From Modestobacter sp. (GTDB taxonomy: Bacteria; Actinomycetota; Actinomycetes; Mycobacteriales; Geodermatophilaceae): a stretch of DNA of 24,327 nt. Positions 8,241 through 15,886 of this stretch are shown here, piece after piece; the first letter of the stretch is position 1; each line of letters starts with the position of its first letter. The stretch is taken from contig JAOPWG010000325.1 in NCBI GenBank assembly GCA_025965775.1, positions 1 through 24,327 of the forward strand. Reading direction: 5' to 3'. The notes under the pieces are model-generated. The model saw only the letters and a list, made by a program, of their open reading frames with translations. It had not been told where the DNA came from and ran no database searches. A program made the position numbers and the translations under genes.

Positions 8241-8499
8241 CAGGTACCGGTGGCCCCCACCGCCGCGACGACCCAGGTGCCGCGCTGAGCGCCCCGAAAC
8301 CCACGACGGCCGAGGACGGGCTGACACGCACGATTGGAATGCACCGAGCTGGAGTGCCCGTGCCTGAATCGCGGCGGCAGGAGTGCGCCGAGTCGCGGGT
8401 CCACGCGGGTGGGGATGCGACAGGGAGCCGGATCGATCTCCCGCAGCGGCCGCCTGATTCCCCGTTGGGCCTGGAGGGCGGCAGCGTCGTCGGCCGCGT
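8241..8499. other. Sequence between the receiver and kinase remnants
   Basis: About 260 bases with no family resemblance in any frame. It occupies the place where the remainder of the response-regulator gene and the kinase N-terminus would be expected, so it is probably the scar of a deletion. Confidence 0.4.
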
Positions 8500-9615
8500 G
8501 TTCCGCACGGCCGCCGGAAGAGGTCTTCGCCGCGGTCACCGCCGAGGTCGGCCGGTTGCTCGCCGCCGACATCACCGTCCTGGACCGCTACGACCCCCAA
8601 GGCACGGAGACTGTTCTCGGCGCGTGGAGCAGCACCGGTGCCTCACCCGTCCGGTCGGCCATCGGGCGAGCATCGGTGGGCGGAACGTGACCACGCTGGT
8701 GTTCCGGTCGGGCTGGCCGGCGCGGATCGACGACTACGTCGACACCACCGGCTCGATCGGCGACGTGGCCCGCGGGGTCGGCATCCGGGCGTCGGTCGGT
8801 CAACCGATCAGCGTCGCCGGCCGGCTGTGGGGCGTCATGACCGTGGCAGCCAGAGGGGCGGTGCCGCCGGCGGACACCGAGACACCGCTGACCGGCTTCA
8901 CCGAACTGGTCGCCACTGCCCCCGCCGACGCGGAGGCCCAGCCCGCGATCTCCGCGTCGCGCGCGCGGATCGTGGCGGCCGGTGACACCGCGCGCCGCCC
9001 CATCGAACGGGACCTGCACGACGGCGCGCAGCAACGGCTGGTCTCGGTCGCCCTGCAGCTGCGCAGCACGGTGCGGGCAGCGGTGCCACCGATGAGCTCA
9101 AGGTCCAGCTGGACCGTGTCGCCGGCGAGCTGACCGACGTACTCGAGGAGCTGCGCGAGATCGCCCGCGGCCTTCACCGCGCGGTGCCTGGCGAAGGGGG
9201 CCTGCGCGCGGCGCTGAAGACCCTCGCCCGCCGCTCCGCCGTCCCCGTCCGCCTCGACATCCGCGTCGACGGGCGGCTGCCCGCACCGATCGAGCTCGCC
9301 GCCTACTACGTCGTCGCCGAGGCGCTCACCACCGCGGCCGAGCACGCCGCCGCTCCGTCGTCGATGTCCTGGCGGACAGCGACGACGGCGTCCTGCGCGT
9401 CCGCGTCCGTGACGACGGGCGCGGCGCGCCGACGTCGGCGGCGGCTCCGGCCGCGTCGGGCTCACCGACCGGATGGAGGCGCTCGGCGGCCGGCTGTCGC
9501 TCGCCAGCCCCCCGGTGCGGGCACCACCGTTGACATCGACTTGCCCATCACCCCTTCCCGCCGGCTGGGCTCGCCTGCCGTCATCACCCTTGATGAGGAC
9601 GGCCGACGAGGGTGA
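8500..9615 (+). pseudogene. Sensor histidine kinase (GAF, HisKA_3, HATPase), multiply frameshifted
   Basis: All modules of a NarX-type kinase can be read, but in successively different frames. GAF part 1: PPEEVFAAVTAEVGRLLAADITVLDRYDPQG (about 8505-8680). GAF part 2: NVTTLVFRSGWPARIDDYVDTTGS to GRLWGVMTVAA. Dimerisation/phosphoacceptor box: RRPIERDLHDGAQQRLVSVALQLR with the His (to about 9085). Another frame: ELKVQLDRVAGELTDVLEELREIARGLHRAVPGEGGLRAALKTLARRS and an N-box-like EALTTAAEHA, where the usual Asn is Thr. Then VVDVLADSDDGVLRVRVRDDGRG, then VGLTDRMEALGGRLSLA, then GAGTTVDIDLPI. At least five frame changes over 1.1 kb mean no functional kinase can be made. Confidence 0.85.
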
Positions 9616-9617
9616 TG
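9582..9617. terminator. Hairpin between convergent kinase pseudogene and SDR gene
   Basis: CATCACCCT (9582-9590) and AGGGTGATG (9609-9617) form a perfect 9-bp stem around an 18-base loop. It overlaps the end of the plus-strand kinase remnant and lies 41 bases past the stop of the minus-strand SDR gene, where a bidirectional terminator would be expected. There is no U-tract. Confidence 0.45.
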
Positions 9618-9657
9618 GATGGGTCCGTTCGTGGGACCCCACCTCCTCATGAGCGGC

Positions 9658-10473
9658 TCAGATCGAGGGAATGGCACCGCCATCAACCGGAACCATCGCC
9701 CCGGTGATGAAGGACGCCGCGGGTGACAGCAGGAACGCGGCAGCTCGACCGAACTCCTCCGGCTCGCCGTACCTGCGCAGTGGGATCCGCTCGGATTGGC
9801 GGGCACGCACCTCATCGGGATCACCGCTGAGGGCGTCCAACTCGCGGACCCTGTCCGTGGCGATCCTGACGGGCAGCAACCCGTTCAGCCGGATGCCATC
9901 GGGCCCGAGTTCACTCGCGAGCATCTTCACCACCCCTGCGAGGCCCGGGAACAGCCCGTTGGAGATCGGGAGGTTCGGCAGCGGGACGCGCACCGACGAG
10001 GCGAGCACGAAGACGAGGGAGGCGCCGGTCCCGGCGAGGGAGCCGGTTCCGGCCTTCTCATCGCTCTCGTCGCCGACGAGCCTGACGAAGTCCCGAGCCA
10101 GCCGGACAGCACCGAGGAAGACGTTCTCGAACCCGGACCGCCAGGCATCGTCCGTGGTGCTCGCCCCCGTCCCTGCCGGCGTCCCACCCACGCTGACCAG
10201 CGCACCGTCCAACCGGCCGAATCGGTCCTGTGCAGCTGCGATCAGCCGACCAGGAGTCGCGGGATCGGCGTTGTCCGCGGCAACCCATACGGCGCTGTCG
10301 GCCGCAGGGGTGCTCTCCGCCAGGCGGTTCGCGGCCGCTGACAGGGATGCCTCGTTCGGGGAGCTGAGCACAACATGAGCACCCTCGGCAACGAGCGCCT
10401 GGGCCGCAGCGAACCCCAGGCCGCGGCTGCCGCCGGTCACCAGGTAGACCCTGTCGCGCAGGCCGAGGTCCAT
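9658..10473 (-). CDS. SDR-family protein lacking the canonical Tyr-Lys pair
   Basis: The product is 271 aa from ATG 10473, with GGAGCAGGA upstream; the open frame extends much further 5' but only as a shadow of the opposite-strand MFS gene. The Rossmann motif TGGSRGLG is at residues 13-20, an NNAG-equivalent SVGG near 94-97, SS at 159-160 in the Ser position, and a C-terminal GAMVPVDGG typical of SDRs. The expected YxxxK is replaced: aligning from the following helix (VVKMLASELGPDGIRLN) puts Ser171 and Phe175 at the Tyr and Lys positions. Some SDR subfamilies resembling 3-oxoacyl-ACP reductases show this. The protein may use other chemistry or be non-catalytic. It stands alone, with no operon partner. 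Confidence 0.8.
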   Translation of the reverse strand: MDLGLRDRVYLVTGGSRGLGFAAAQALVAEGAHVVLSSPNEASLSAAANRLAESTPAADSAVWVAADNADPATPGRLIAAAQDRFGRLDGALVSVGGTPAGTGASTTDDAWRSGFENVFLGAVRLARDFVRLVGDESDEKAGTGSLAGTGASLVFVLASSVRVPLPNLPISNGLFPGLAGVVKMLASELGPDGIRLNGLLPVRIATDRVRELDALSGDPDEVRARQSERIPLRRYGEPEEFGRAAAFLLSPAASFITGAMVPVDGGAIPSI

Positions 10474-10956
10474 GCAGACATCCTGCTCCGCGTCTGCGGC
10501 AGCGCGCCGACGAACCGGGCCGGCCAGCGCGTTGGCAGCCGAGTCAGGTGGCGCAGCGGCAGGTCGGGTGTCGCTCAGGGCGCGGACTCCTATGCTCAGG
10601 CTCCAACGGAGGGTGTCAGCGCGCAGACCTCGTGCCGGCGGGTACTCCCCCCGCACGTCCGGCGCCAGCCTCACTCTGCCGTGCGACCGGGTCCTGGCAA
10701 TCGCTGCACCACTTCCTGCCGAGCCCACCTCGTCCCGAGTTCGGCAGCACGGTGTGTTCCGGGTTGACAAGTCGTGCCCCGAACACCGGGGGCTGACCGG
10801 TATCTCGGATTGCCGTTGGCCGGGAGGACGCGAGGTGACGGCGCGGGAAGACTTCCGCAGAACTCGGCCGAAGCCGTCCGGATGGCGACGTCGGCCGGCA
10901 AGGCCTCGTGACCCGATCCCGCAAGGGGGCGCAGTGCGGTCCTGGTGGAGTCGGCA
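10474..10956. other. Divergent intergenic region
   Basis: About 480 bases separate the minus-strand SDR gene from the plus-strand MFS gene, so promoters for both should lie here. Overlapping open frames on both strands lack ribosome sites and family resemblance. A consensus-like TTGACA is at 10764-10769 on the plus strand, but I see no good -10 box 16-19 bases downstream. Confidence 0.45.
10754..10786. promoter_or_regulatory. Dyad enclosing a TTGACA box
   Basis: GTGTTC (10754-10759) and GAACAC (10781-10786) are inverted repeats; three further G:C pairs are possible after a one-base bulge. They bracket TTGACA. This could be an operator or a hairpin about 170 bases upstream of the MFS start. 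Without a -10 partner or a regulator gene it is only a candidate. Confidence 0.25.
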
Positions 10957-12201
10957 ATGAGCCCCCATGGCCGCCACGCCGTCGCGGTTCCGGTGCATCA
11001 GCGCCCGATGCTTCCCAGACCGTCGGCGTTCTGGCTCATGGCCGTGGCGTTCGGGGTGACGATGCTCGGGACCACGCTGCCCAGCCCGCTGTCCGTCCTC
11101 TACCAGCAGAAGCTGGGCTTGGCGGCGCTGATGATCACGGTGATCTACGCGGTCTACGCCGCGGGGGTGCTGGCGGCGCTGCTGTTGTTCGGCCGCGCCT
11201 CGGACCAGCTGGGGCGCCGACGGGTGCTGCTCATCGGATTGGCGTGCGCGGCGCTGTCGGCGGTGGCGTTCCTGCTCGATCAGGGGCTGGCCCTGCTGAT
11301 CGTCGGCCGGGTGCTGTCGGGTCTGGCGGCGGGGATCTTCACCGGCACGGCGACCGCCGCGCTGGTGGACCTGGCCGGCGCGGGTCGGGGGCGGCGGGCC
11401 ACGCTGGTGGCCACCGCCTCCAACATGGGCGGGCTCGGCCTGGGGGCGCTGCTGGCCGGGGTCCTTGCCCAGCTCGCGCCCCTGCCGCTGCGCCTGCCGT
11501 TCTGGGTGGACCTGGGACTGGTCCTGCTGGCGATCCTCGCCGTGTGGGCGATGCCAGAAACCGTGGACGTTCCCGAGCATCCGCGCCTGCGGATCAGCCG
11601 ACCCGACCTGCCACCGCAGGTCCGCCCCGTGTTCATCCGGGCCGCCACCGCGGGATTTGCCGGCTTTGCCGTGCTCGGCCTGTTCACCGCCGTGGCGCCG
11701 TCCTTCCTGCTCGAACTCCTGCACCAGCCCAGCCACACGCTCTCGGGCGCGGTGGTGTTCACGGTGTTCGCCGCCTCGACCCTCGGGCAGGTAGCCCTTG
11801 CCCGGTGGTTCGGGCACAGGGCGCTGGCGGCCGGGTGCGTGGCGTTGATCGCCGGGATGGGGCTGCTCGCCGCGGGCCTGGCCGCCACGTCGCTGGCGCT
11901 CGTGATCGCCTCGGCGATCATCGCCGGGCTCGGGCAGGGTCTCTGCATGCGTGCCGGCCTCGAGGCCGTCAACACCCGAGCGCCCGCCCAGCGCCGCGCC
12001 GGTGTGGCGTCTACCTTCTTCATCGTCATGTACATCGGCATCTCACTGCCGGTGATCGGCGTGGGCATCGCCGCCACCCGCCTGGGACTGCAAACCGCCG
12101 GGATCGCGTTCAGCATCGCCGTTGCCGCGATCGCGGTGGCCACCACGCTGATTCCCGCGCGCACCAGGACGACGGGGGCTGCCATACCGGTGAGGGCATG
12201 A
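10957..12201 (+). CDS. MFS transporter, probably 12-TM (DHA1-like)
   Basis: The product is 414 aa. ATG 10957 is chosen because GGAG lies six bases before it; GTG 10945 in the same frame is the alternative. Helix 1 reads FWLMAVAFGVTMLGTTLPSP, and the first cytoplasmic loop has motif A as LFGRASDQLGRRRVLL. Helix 4 and 5 segments VGRVLSGLAAGIFTGTATAAL and NMGGLGLGALLAGVLA match the family. A short cytoplasmic loop (about residues 195-220) divides the two six-helix halves, and the protein ends soon after helix 12. The substrate is unknown; members export drugs, sugars or metabolites by proton antiport. Its stop codon overlaps the ATG of a 57-codon frame (ATGA), suggesting coupled translation. Confidence 0.9.
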   Translation: MSPHGRHAVAVPVHQRPMLPRPSAFWLMAVAFGVTMLGTTLPSPLSVLYQQKLGLAALMITVIYAVYAAGVLAALLLFGRASDQLGRRRVLLIGLACAALSAVAFLLDQGLALLIVGRVLSGLAAGIFTGTATAALVDLAGAGRGRRATLVATASNMGGLGLGALLAGVLAQLAPLPLRLPFWVDLGLVLLAILAVWAMPETVDVPEHPRLRISRPDLPPQVRPVFIRAATAGFAGFAVLGLFTAVAPSFLLELLHQPSHTLSGAVVFTVFAASTLGQVALARWFGHRALAAGCVALIAGMGLLAAGLAATSLALVIASAIIAGLGQGLCMRAGLEAVNTRAPAQRRAGVASTFFIVMYIGISLPVIGVGIAATRLGLQTAGIAFSIAVAAIAVATTLIPARTRTTGAAIPVRA

Positions 12202-12371
12202 CGGCCGACGGCCACCGGGGCAGCGGAGACGCCTGGCTGGATCTCGCGGCCGAGCTCCAGCAGCAGCGCGGGGGGCGCGATCCCGACGCCCGCGTCCAGG
12301 CCGCGGTCGCCCCGGGTGGTCTGCTGCAGCTCGACGTCCGGACGAACCCGCCCGGCGCGCCGCCTCGCTGA
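12198..12371 (+). CDS. Small ORF overlapping the MFS stop, unknown
   Basis: The frame encodes 57 aa starting MTADGHRGSGDAWLDLAAELQQQR. Its ATG overlaps the MFS stop codon as ATGA and is preceded by GGTGAGGG, a usable ribosome site. The overlap is typical of true operon pairs in actinomycetes, and the first half has a plausible amphipathic helix. The second half is Pro/Gly/Arg-rich and not recognisable, so it could also be the truncated head of a longer gene. I know no family for it. Confidence 0.4.
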   Translation: MTADGHRGSGDAWLDLAAELQQQRGGRDPDARVQAAVAPGGLLQLDVRTNPPGAPPR

Positions 12372-12536
12372 CCGGGAGACCGGCTCGGGAGCAGGTCAGC
12401 GGATCGGCGAGTGGCCGCCGCGCGGACGGGTCCGTCGGTGTCCGGCCGGCTCGGCACCTGCGGTGCGCGTCACGGGACGACGGCCATGCAGGTCTTCCGA
12501 ATCCTTGGTCGTCTCTGGAATTCCAGCCAGGACGGG

Positions 12537-12562
12537 CGCACCCGAGGAGGGTGATGGGTGCG
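12537..12562. terminator. Possible terminator downstream of the Ser/Thr kinase
   Basis: CGCACCC (12537-12543) and GGGTGCG (12556-12562) form a 7-bp stem with a 12-base loop, about 70 bases past the kinase stop on the minus strand. There is no U-tract. The surrounding 12372-12633 gap shows no gene. Confidence 0.3.
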
Positions 12563-12633
12563 TTGTTCGCGGTGACTCGAGTTCGTGGCCGGCGCACCGA
12601 TGGTTGCCCGCGTCGATGCCCGGATCGGTGCGG

Positions 12634-13677
12634 CTACGTCGTCGTGACGGGTCCCGTTGCCTGTAGGCATGCGCGGGCGTGGGCAGCGTCCATCCGCCGC
12701 TCAGGATCCTTCTCGAGGAGGCCGTCGAGCACCTCATCCAGGCTCCCGGCGTGCCAGGCTGGTTCCGGCTGAGCCGACAGAACCGAATCCAGCAGCGCCA
12801 GCGGCCCTCCTGGATCGAACGGGGGGCGCCCTTCGACCGCCGTGTACAGGGTCACGCCCAGCGCGTACAGGTCCGATGCCGGCCCGAAGATCCCGTCGAT
12901 GAGCGTCTCGGGGGCCATGTAGGAGAGGCTTCCCGCCACGGCGCCGACGCGCAGGCCACCCCACACACCTCCGGGCGCGCTCAGTCCGAAATCGGTGATC
13001 ACGACCCGACCGTCACCGCAGATCTGGACATTGCTGGGCTTGATGTCGCGATGGACCAGATCGGCATCATGGATTGCTTGCAGCGCGGACAGCAGCTGCA
13101 ACGCGATCTGCCGCACCTCATCGACCGGCAACCGCCCTCGCTCGCGGATCATCGCCGACAACGGCTCGCCCGAGAGCGCCTCCATCACGATCCAGTCCTC
13201 GTCCTCCTCGAGGACGACGTCGTGCACCCGGACGACGCCGGGATGCGTGATCCGGGCGGCGGCCCGAGCCTCCTGCAACGCCGACGGACGGTCCTCCCGC
13301 GCCTGATCGGTGAGCTTCTTCAGCGCGACGGCGCGCCGTAGGACGGCGTCCTCAGCAAGCCACACCGCACCCATGCCGCCGGTTCCGAGCAGCGTGCTGA
13401 GGCGGTAGCGACCCGCGACGATCCGGTCGGCCGCGGTGGCGGCCGGGTCGACGGCGCCTCGGTCGACACATCCCGACAGGCCGGTGGCAAACGGATCCCA
13501 ATCAATGGTTCCGTCGACGCAGTCCCCACGCCGGCTGTCGCGTGCATTCGTCGCGCCGGCAGGGCGCTGTTGCACGAACCCTGCTCTCTGCGGGCTGATG
13601 GGATGCATCGGTAGCGTCCGACTCCGCTCATCGAGTCCTACTGATGTTGCTCCCAGACGCGTCTCCTGCGATCGCAT
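12634..13677 (-). CDS. Soluble Hanks-type serine/threonine protein kinase
   Basis: The product is 347 aa from ATG 13677, with GAGG seven to eight bases upstream; ATG 13608 is an alternative. Residues 1-87 are a polar, probably disordered extension. The kinase domain runs from about 91 to 340: glycine loop GTGGMGAVW (99-106), VALKK with catalytic Lys120, Glu136 in helix C, HRDIKPSN (209-216) with catalytic Asp211, DFG (229-231), activation segment, MAPE (254-257), and the DLYALGVTLY helix. All key residues are present, so it should be active. It ends directly after the kinase domain, with no transmembrane helix and no PASTA or sensor domain, unlike PknB. It is therefore cytoplasmic, with input unknown. 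Neighbouring genes do not indicate a substrate. Confidence 0.9.
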   Translation of the reverse strand: MRSQETRLGATSVGLDERSRTLPMHPISPQRAGFVQQRPAGATNARDSRRGDCVDGTIDWDPFATGLSGCVDRGAVDPAATAADRIVAGRYRLSTLLGTGGMGAVWLAEDAVLRRAVALKKLTDQAREDRPSALQEARAAARITHPGVVRVHDVVLEEDEDWIVMEALSGEPLSAMIRERGRLPVDEVRQIALQLLSALQAIHDADLVHRDIKPSNVQICGDGRVVITDFGLSAPGGVWGGLRVGAVAGSLSYMAPETLIDGIFGPASDLYALGVTLYTAVEGRPPFDPGGPLALLDSVLSAQPEPAWHAGSLDEVLDGLLEKDPERRMDAAHARACLQATGPVTTT

Positions 13678-14081
13678 CTCTCATCCTCGGTGTCTGGCGT
13701 GTCGGCCCGTGCTGTACAGAGCATCGCGAGGGACCGGGGGTGTGTCGTCGAGGCCAGCGGCCATCTCTCCTTCTGGCCGACTGGCGTCGAGTTCTACCTG
13801 CCAGCCGGAATGAGCACGATGGCTTGGTCACCATGCCTGCCGGAGCCCCCCATGGCCGGTGGGCGAGCGGCTGTGCCTCCCGCGGCAAGCGGATCCTCGG
13901 GCAACTCCGCGGACCACCGCCGGCGGGAGGTGGTGACCGGAGGACGCCGTGCAGCCGAACATGAGCTGCCGCTGAACCAGCTCCTCAGGGTGACCGACCG
14001 GCGCCGTGGCGGGGCGTCGACGCCGGCGGCGATCGGCAGGGGCGCCGCCCGTGACGATGGTCTGGGCGCCGGCGGGCCGGC
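13678..14081. other. Gap upstream of the Ser/Thr kinase
   Basis: About 400 bases between the kinase start and the end of the LPG-synthase-like gene. An 85-codon frame on the minus strand (ATG 14085 to 13828) begins with an ATGA overlap on the LPG-synthase-like stop. It is Arg-rich and has no family resemblance, so I do not call it. The kinase promoter should be near 13690-13760. Confidence 0.4.
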
Positions 14082-15212
14082 TCATCGCCGCCCTCGCTCC
14101 GGACGGCGGCTGACCGCCGCCCTCCTCCCGGTCCGCCGGGCCTGAGCAGCGGCGACGCCCCACCCTGCCGCGACCACGGCAACCACGCTGATCAGCCGGT
14201 AGAGCAGGACGGCGGGCAGCGCCGCTGCGGCCGGGATCCCACCGGCGACCATCACCAGGACCATGGTGGTGTCCACGACGCCGATGCCGCCGGGGAGCAG
14301 TGAGATGCCGGATGCCGCCATGCCGGCCGTGTAGGCGATCACCAGCACGTGAACGGACAACCCGGGAGTGCCGACGGCGGCGGCAGCCGCCGCCAGACAC
14401 GCGCCGTCGAACACCCAGTTGCCGACTCCGTACGCCGCTGCGGCCGTCCAGTCCCGGGCGCCGGGCCGCACCACCCGGAGTTGACGCACCAGATCCTCGA
14501 ACGCGTCGACCCCCCGGGTCGGCGGGCGTCGCAGCACCGCGTTGACCCACAGCAGCAGCCGGCGGCCGGCGACGAGCGCCAGGTCCGGGCGACGGCGGAG
14601 CCGGCGGGCGCTTGCGACCAGCGCCACCATGAGGACGGCCTCCAGGACGAGCGCCGGCACGCCGGACCCGGTGCCCACGAGCAGCGACCCGGCCACGGCG
14701 AGGGCCGCCAGGGCGGACGTCGAGATCAGCCCACCCCTGACGAACGTCCAGGTGGCGGCGGCGGCACCGGCACCCCGCTCCCGCATCCAGCGGTAGACGT
14801 AGGCGGTCGAGAAGGCGGCACCGCCGGGGACCGTCAGGTGCACGGCGTTGGCCACGTAGACCGTGGCCAGCGCATCGCGCATCCGCACGCGGACACCGGT
14901 CGTGGCCAGCAGCCTGCGGCGCATGCGGGCGAACAGGTCCATGGACGTGGCCTCCGCGAGCGCCGCGGCGGCGATCCACCAGGGCTGCTCCCCGCCGAGG
15001 GCGGTCAGCGCACCTTCCAGAGTCGGCGCTGCGAGGACCAGTTCGGCGCCGAGCAGCGCCACCACCGACACGCCCAGGACGACGCGCCACCGCAGGTGCC
15101 TGCGCCGGCGTCGATCCGGGGACGGGACGACGCCCGCGACCGGTGCGGCCCCTGGGGCTGCCGTGCTGCCGACCCTCGGGTCGGGGACGGTCGTCACGGT
15201 CACGCAACCCAC
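14082..15212 (-). CDS. Lysylphosphatidylglycerol-synthase-TM-type (UPF0104) membrane protein
   Basis: The product is 376 aa from GTG 15212; GTGs at 15200 and 15194 are equally possible starts, and none has a strong ribosome site. A basic N-terminal tail (PDRRRRRHLRWR) precedes about eight hydrophobic segments. Family blocks include an early WWIAAAALAEATSMDLFARMRRRLL, then YVANAVHLTVPGGAAFSTAYVYRWMRERGA (the conserved PGG region), and late SGISLLPGGIGVVDTTMVLVMVAGG followed by a YRLISVV helix. This is the flippase-like half of MprF/AglD proteins without the aminoacyl-transferase domain. Such stand-alone proteins are thought to move lipids or lipid-linked compounds across the membrane. It lies directly downstream of a dead DUF1345 gene. 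Confidence 0.85.
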   Translation of the reverse strand: MGCVTVTTVPDPRVGSTAAPGAAPVAGVVPSPDRRRRRHLRWRVVLGVSVVALLGAELVLAAPTLEGALTALGGEQPWWIAAAALAEATSMDLFARMRRRLLATTGVRVRMRDALATVYVANAVHLTVPGGAAFSTAYVYRWMRERGAGAAAATWTFVRGGLISTSALAALAVAGSLLVGTGSGVPALVLEAVLMVALVASARRLRRRPDLALVAGRRLLLWVNAVLRRPPTRGVDAFEDLVRQLRVVRPGARDWTAAAAYGVGNWVFDGACLAAAAAAVGTPGLSVHVLVIAYTAGMAASGISLLPGGIGVVDTTMVLVMVAGGIPAAAALPAVLLYRLISVVAVVAAGWGVAAAQARRTGRRAAVSRRPERGRR

Positions 15213-15304
15213 GATGCCCGCCGAGCGTGTGCGGAGTCTGGGAGGAACCTGGCCGCCGCCCAGAGGGCGCCGGATCGATACGTGGTGGGGACCAGCCGCC
15301 GCGC

Positions 15305-15814
15305 AGGCGGGCGATGAGATCGACCGTCGGGGCCAGGATCCCGGTGCCGGACAGGAACGGCAGCAGGGCGTGGCGCAGGACGGTGCGGCGCAGCGCTGCC
15401 GAGTGCAGGGCCGTGTCCGACACCTGGAACGTCATCCCGTGGGTGAAGGCGAGATGGGCGACATCGCGGTAGGTGGGCGGTTCGGCTGAGTTGACGTCGG
15501 AACGCCACGGTGACGAGACCGGCGACTGCGGCCGAGAACAGTGCGACGTCGATGGCCACCCGGTCCGGATCGGTGATCCTCGCCCGACGGGCGGTCTGCT
15601 CTGCGTCCCGGCCCAGGAGGACGAACGCCAGCCAGCCGATGGAGAGCACCGCCACGGTGTCCCAGCCGAGCAGCAGGCCCACGGCCGGCGAGTGCAGCAG
15701 TGCCGCGATCACGGCGACCCCGACCCCGATGCGCACCGGCACCGGGACCTCCAGCCGCGCCGAGCCGTCCCCGCGAACGGGCGGGCGGCGCAGGCGGGTG
15801 GAGCTCGGCTCCAT
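15305..15814 (-). pseudogene. DUF1345 membrane protein, internal deletion with frameshift
   Basis: From ATG 15814 the frame gives a normal DUF1345 start: PVRIGVGVAVIAALL, LLLGWDTVAVLSIGWLAFVLL and DPDRVAIDVALFSAAVAGLVTVAF. At about 15500 the next family block, in another frame, is DVNSAEPPTYRDVAHLAFTHGMTFQVSDTALHSAALRRTVLRHALLPF, ending SGTGILAPTVDLIARL. Family proteins have roughly 45-50 more residues (two helices) at this junction, so a deletion removed them and changed frame. The natural stop is also lost. As a result the long downstream frame runs antisense through the neighbouring gene region. A clean small-deletion pseudogene. Confidence 0.85.
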
Positions 15815-15866
15815 GCTGTCCTGCCACTGCTGCAGGGTCCCTCCCGGCCGAACGGCCCCAGGCCGA

Positions 15867-15885
15867 CCGCCCCTCGACGGGGCGG
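15867..15885. terminator. Hairpin directly after the DHA2 exporter
   Basis: CCGCCCC (15867-15873), a five-base loop TCGAC and GGGGCGG (15879-15885) form a perfect GC stem. It begins one base after the stop codon of the minus-strand exporter at 15887 and would end the three-gene operon. There is no U-tract, as is common in high-GC actinomycetes. Confidence 0.5.
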
Positions 15886-15886
15886 A

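Noticed and set aside
9658..11817. A single 719-codon frame on the minus strand
   Set aside because: Only the last 271 codons match an SDR protein. The first part is antisense to the MFS gene at 10957-12201 and has the biased composition of a GC-rich shadow frame.
13828..14085. An 85-codon small gene overlapping the LPG-synthase-like stop by ATGA
   Set aside because: It is Arg-rich, lacks any family resemblance and is part of the long shadow frame. The overlap alone is not enough.
13828..15435. A 535-codon frame on the minus strand
   Set aside because: Its first 50 or so codons are the C-terminal end of the DUF1345 pseudogene. The rest is an Arg/Pro-rich shadow of the LPG-synthase-like gene, open because the pseudogene lost its stop.
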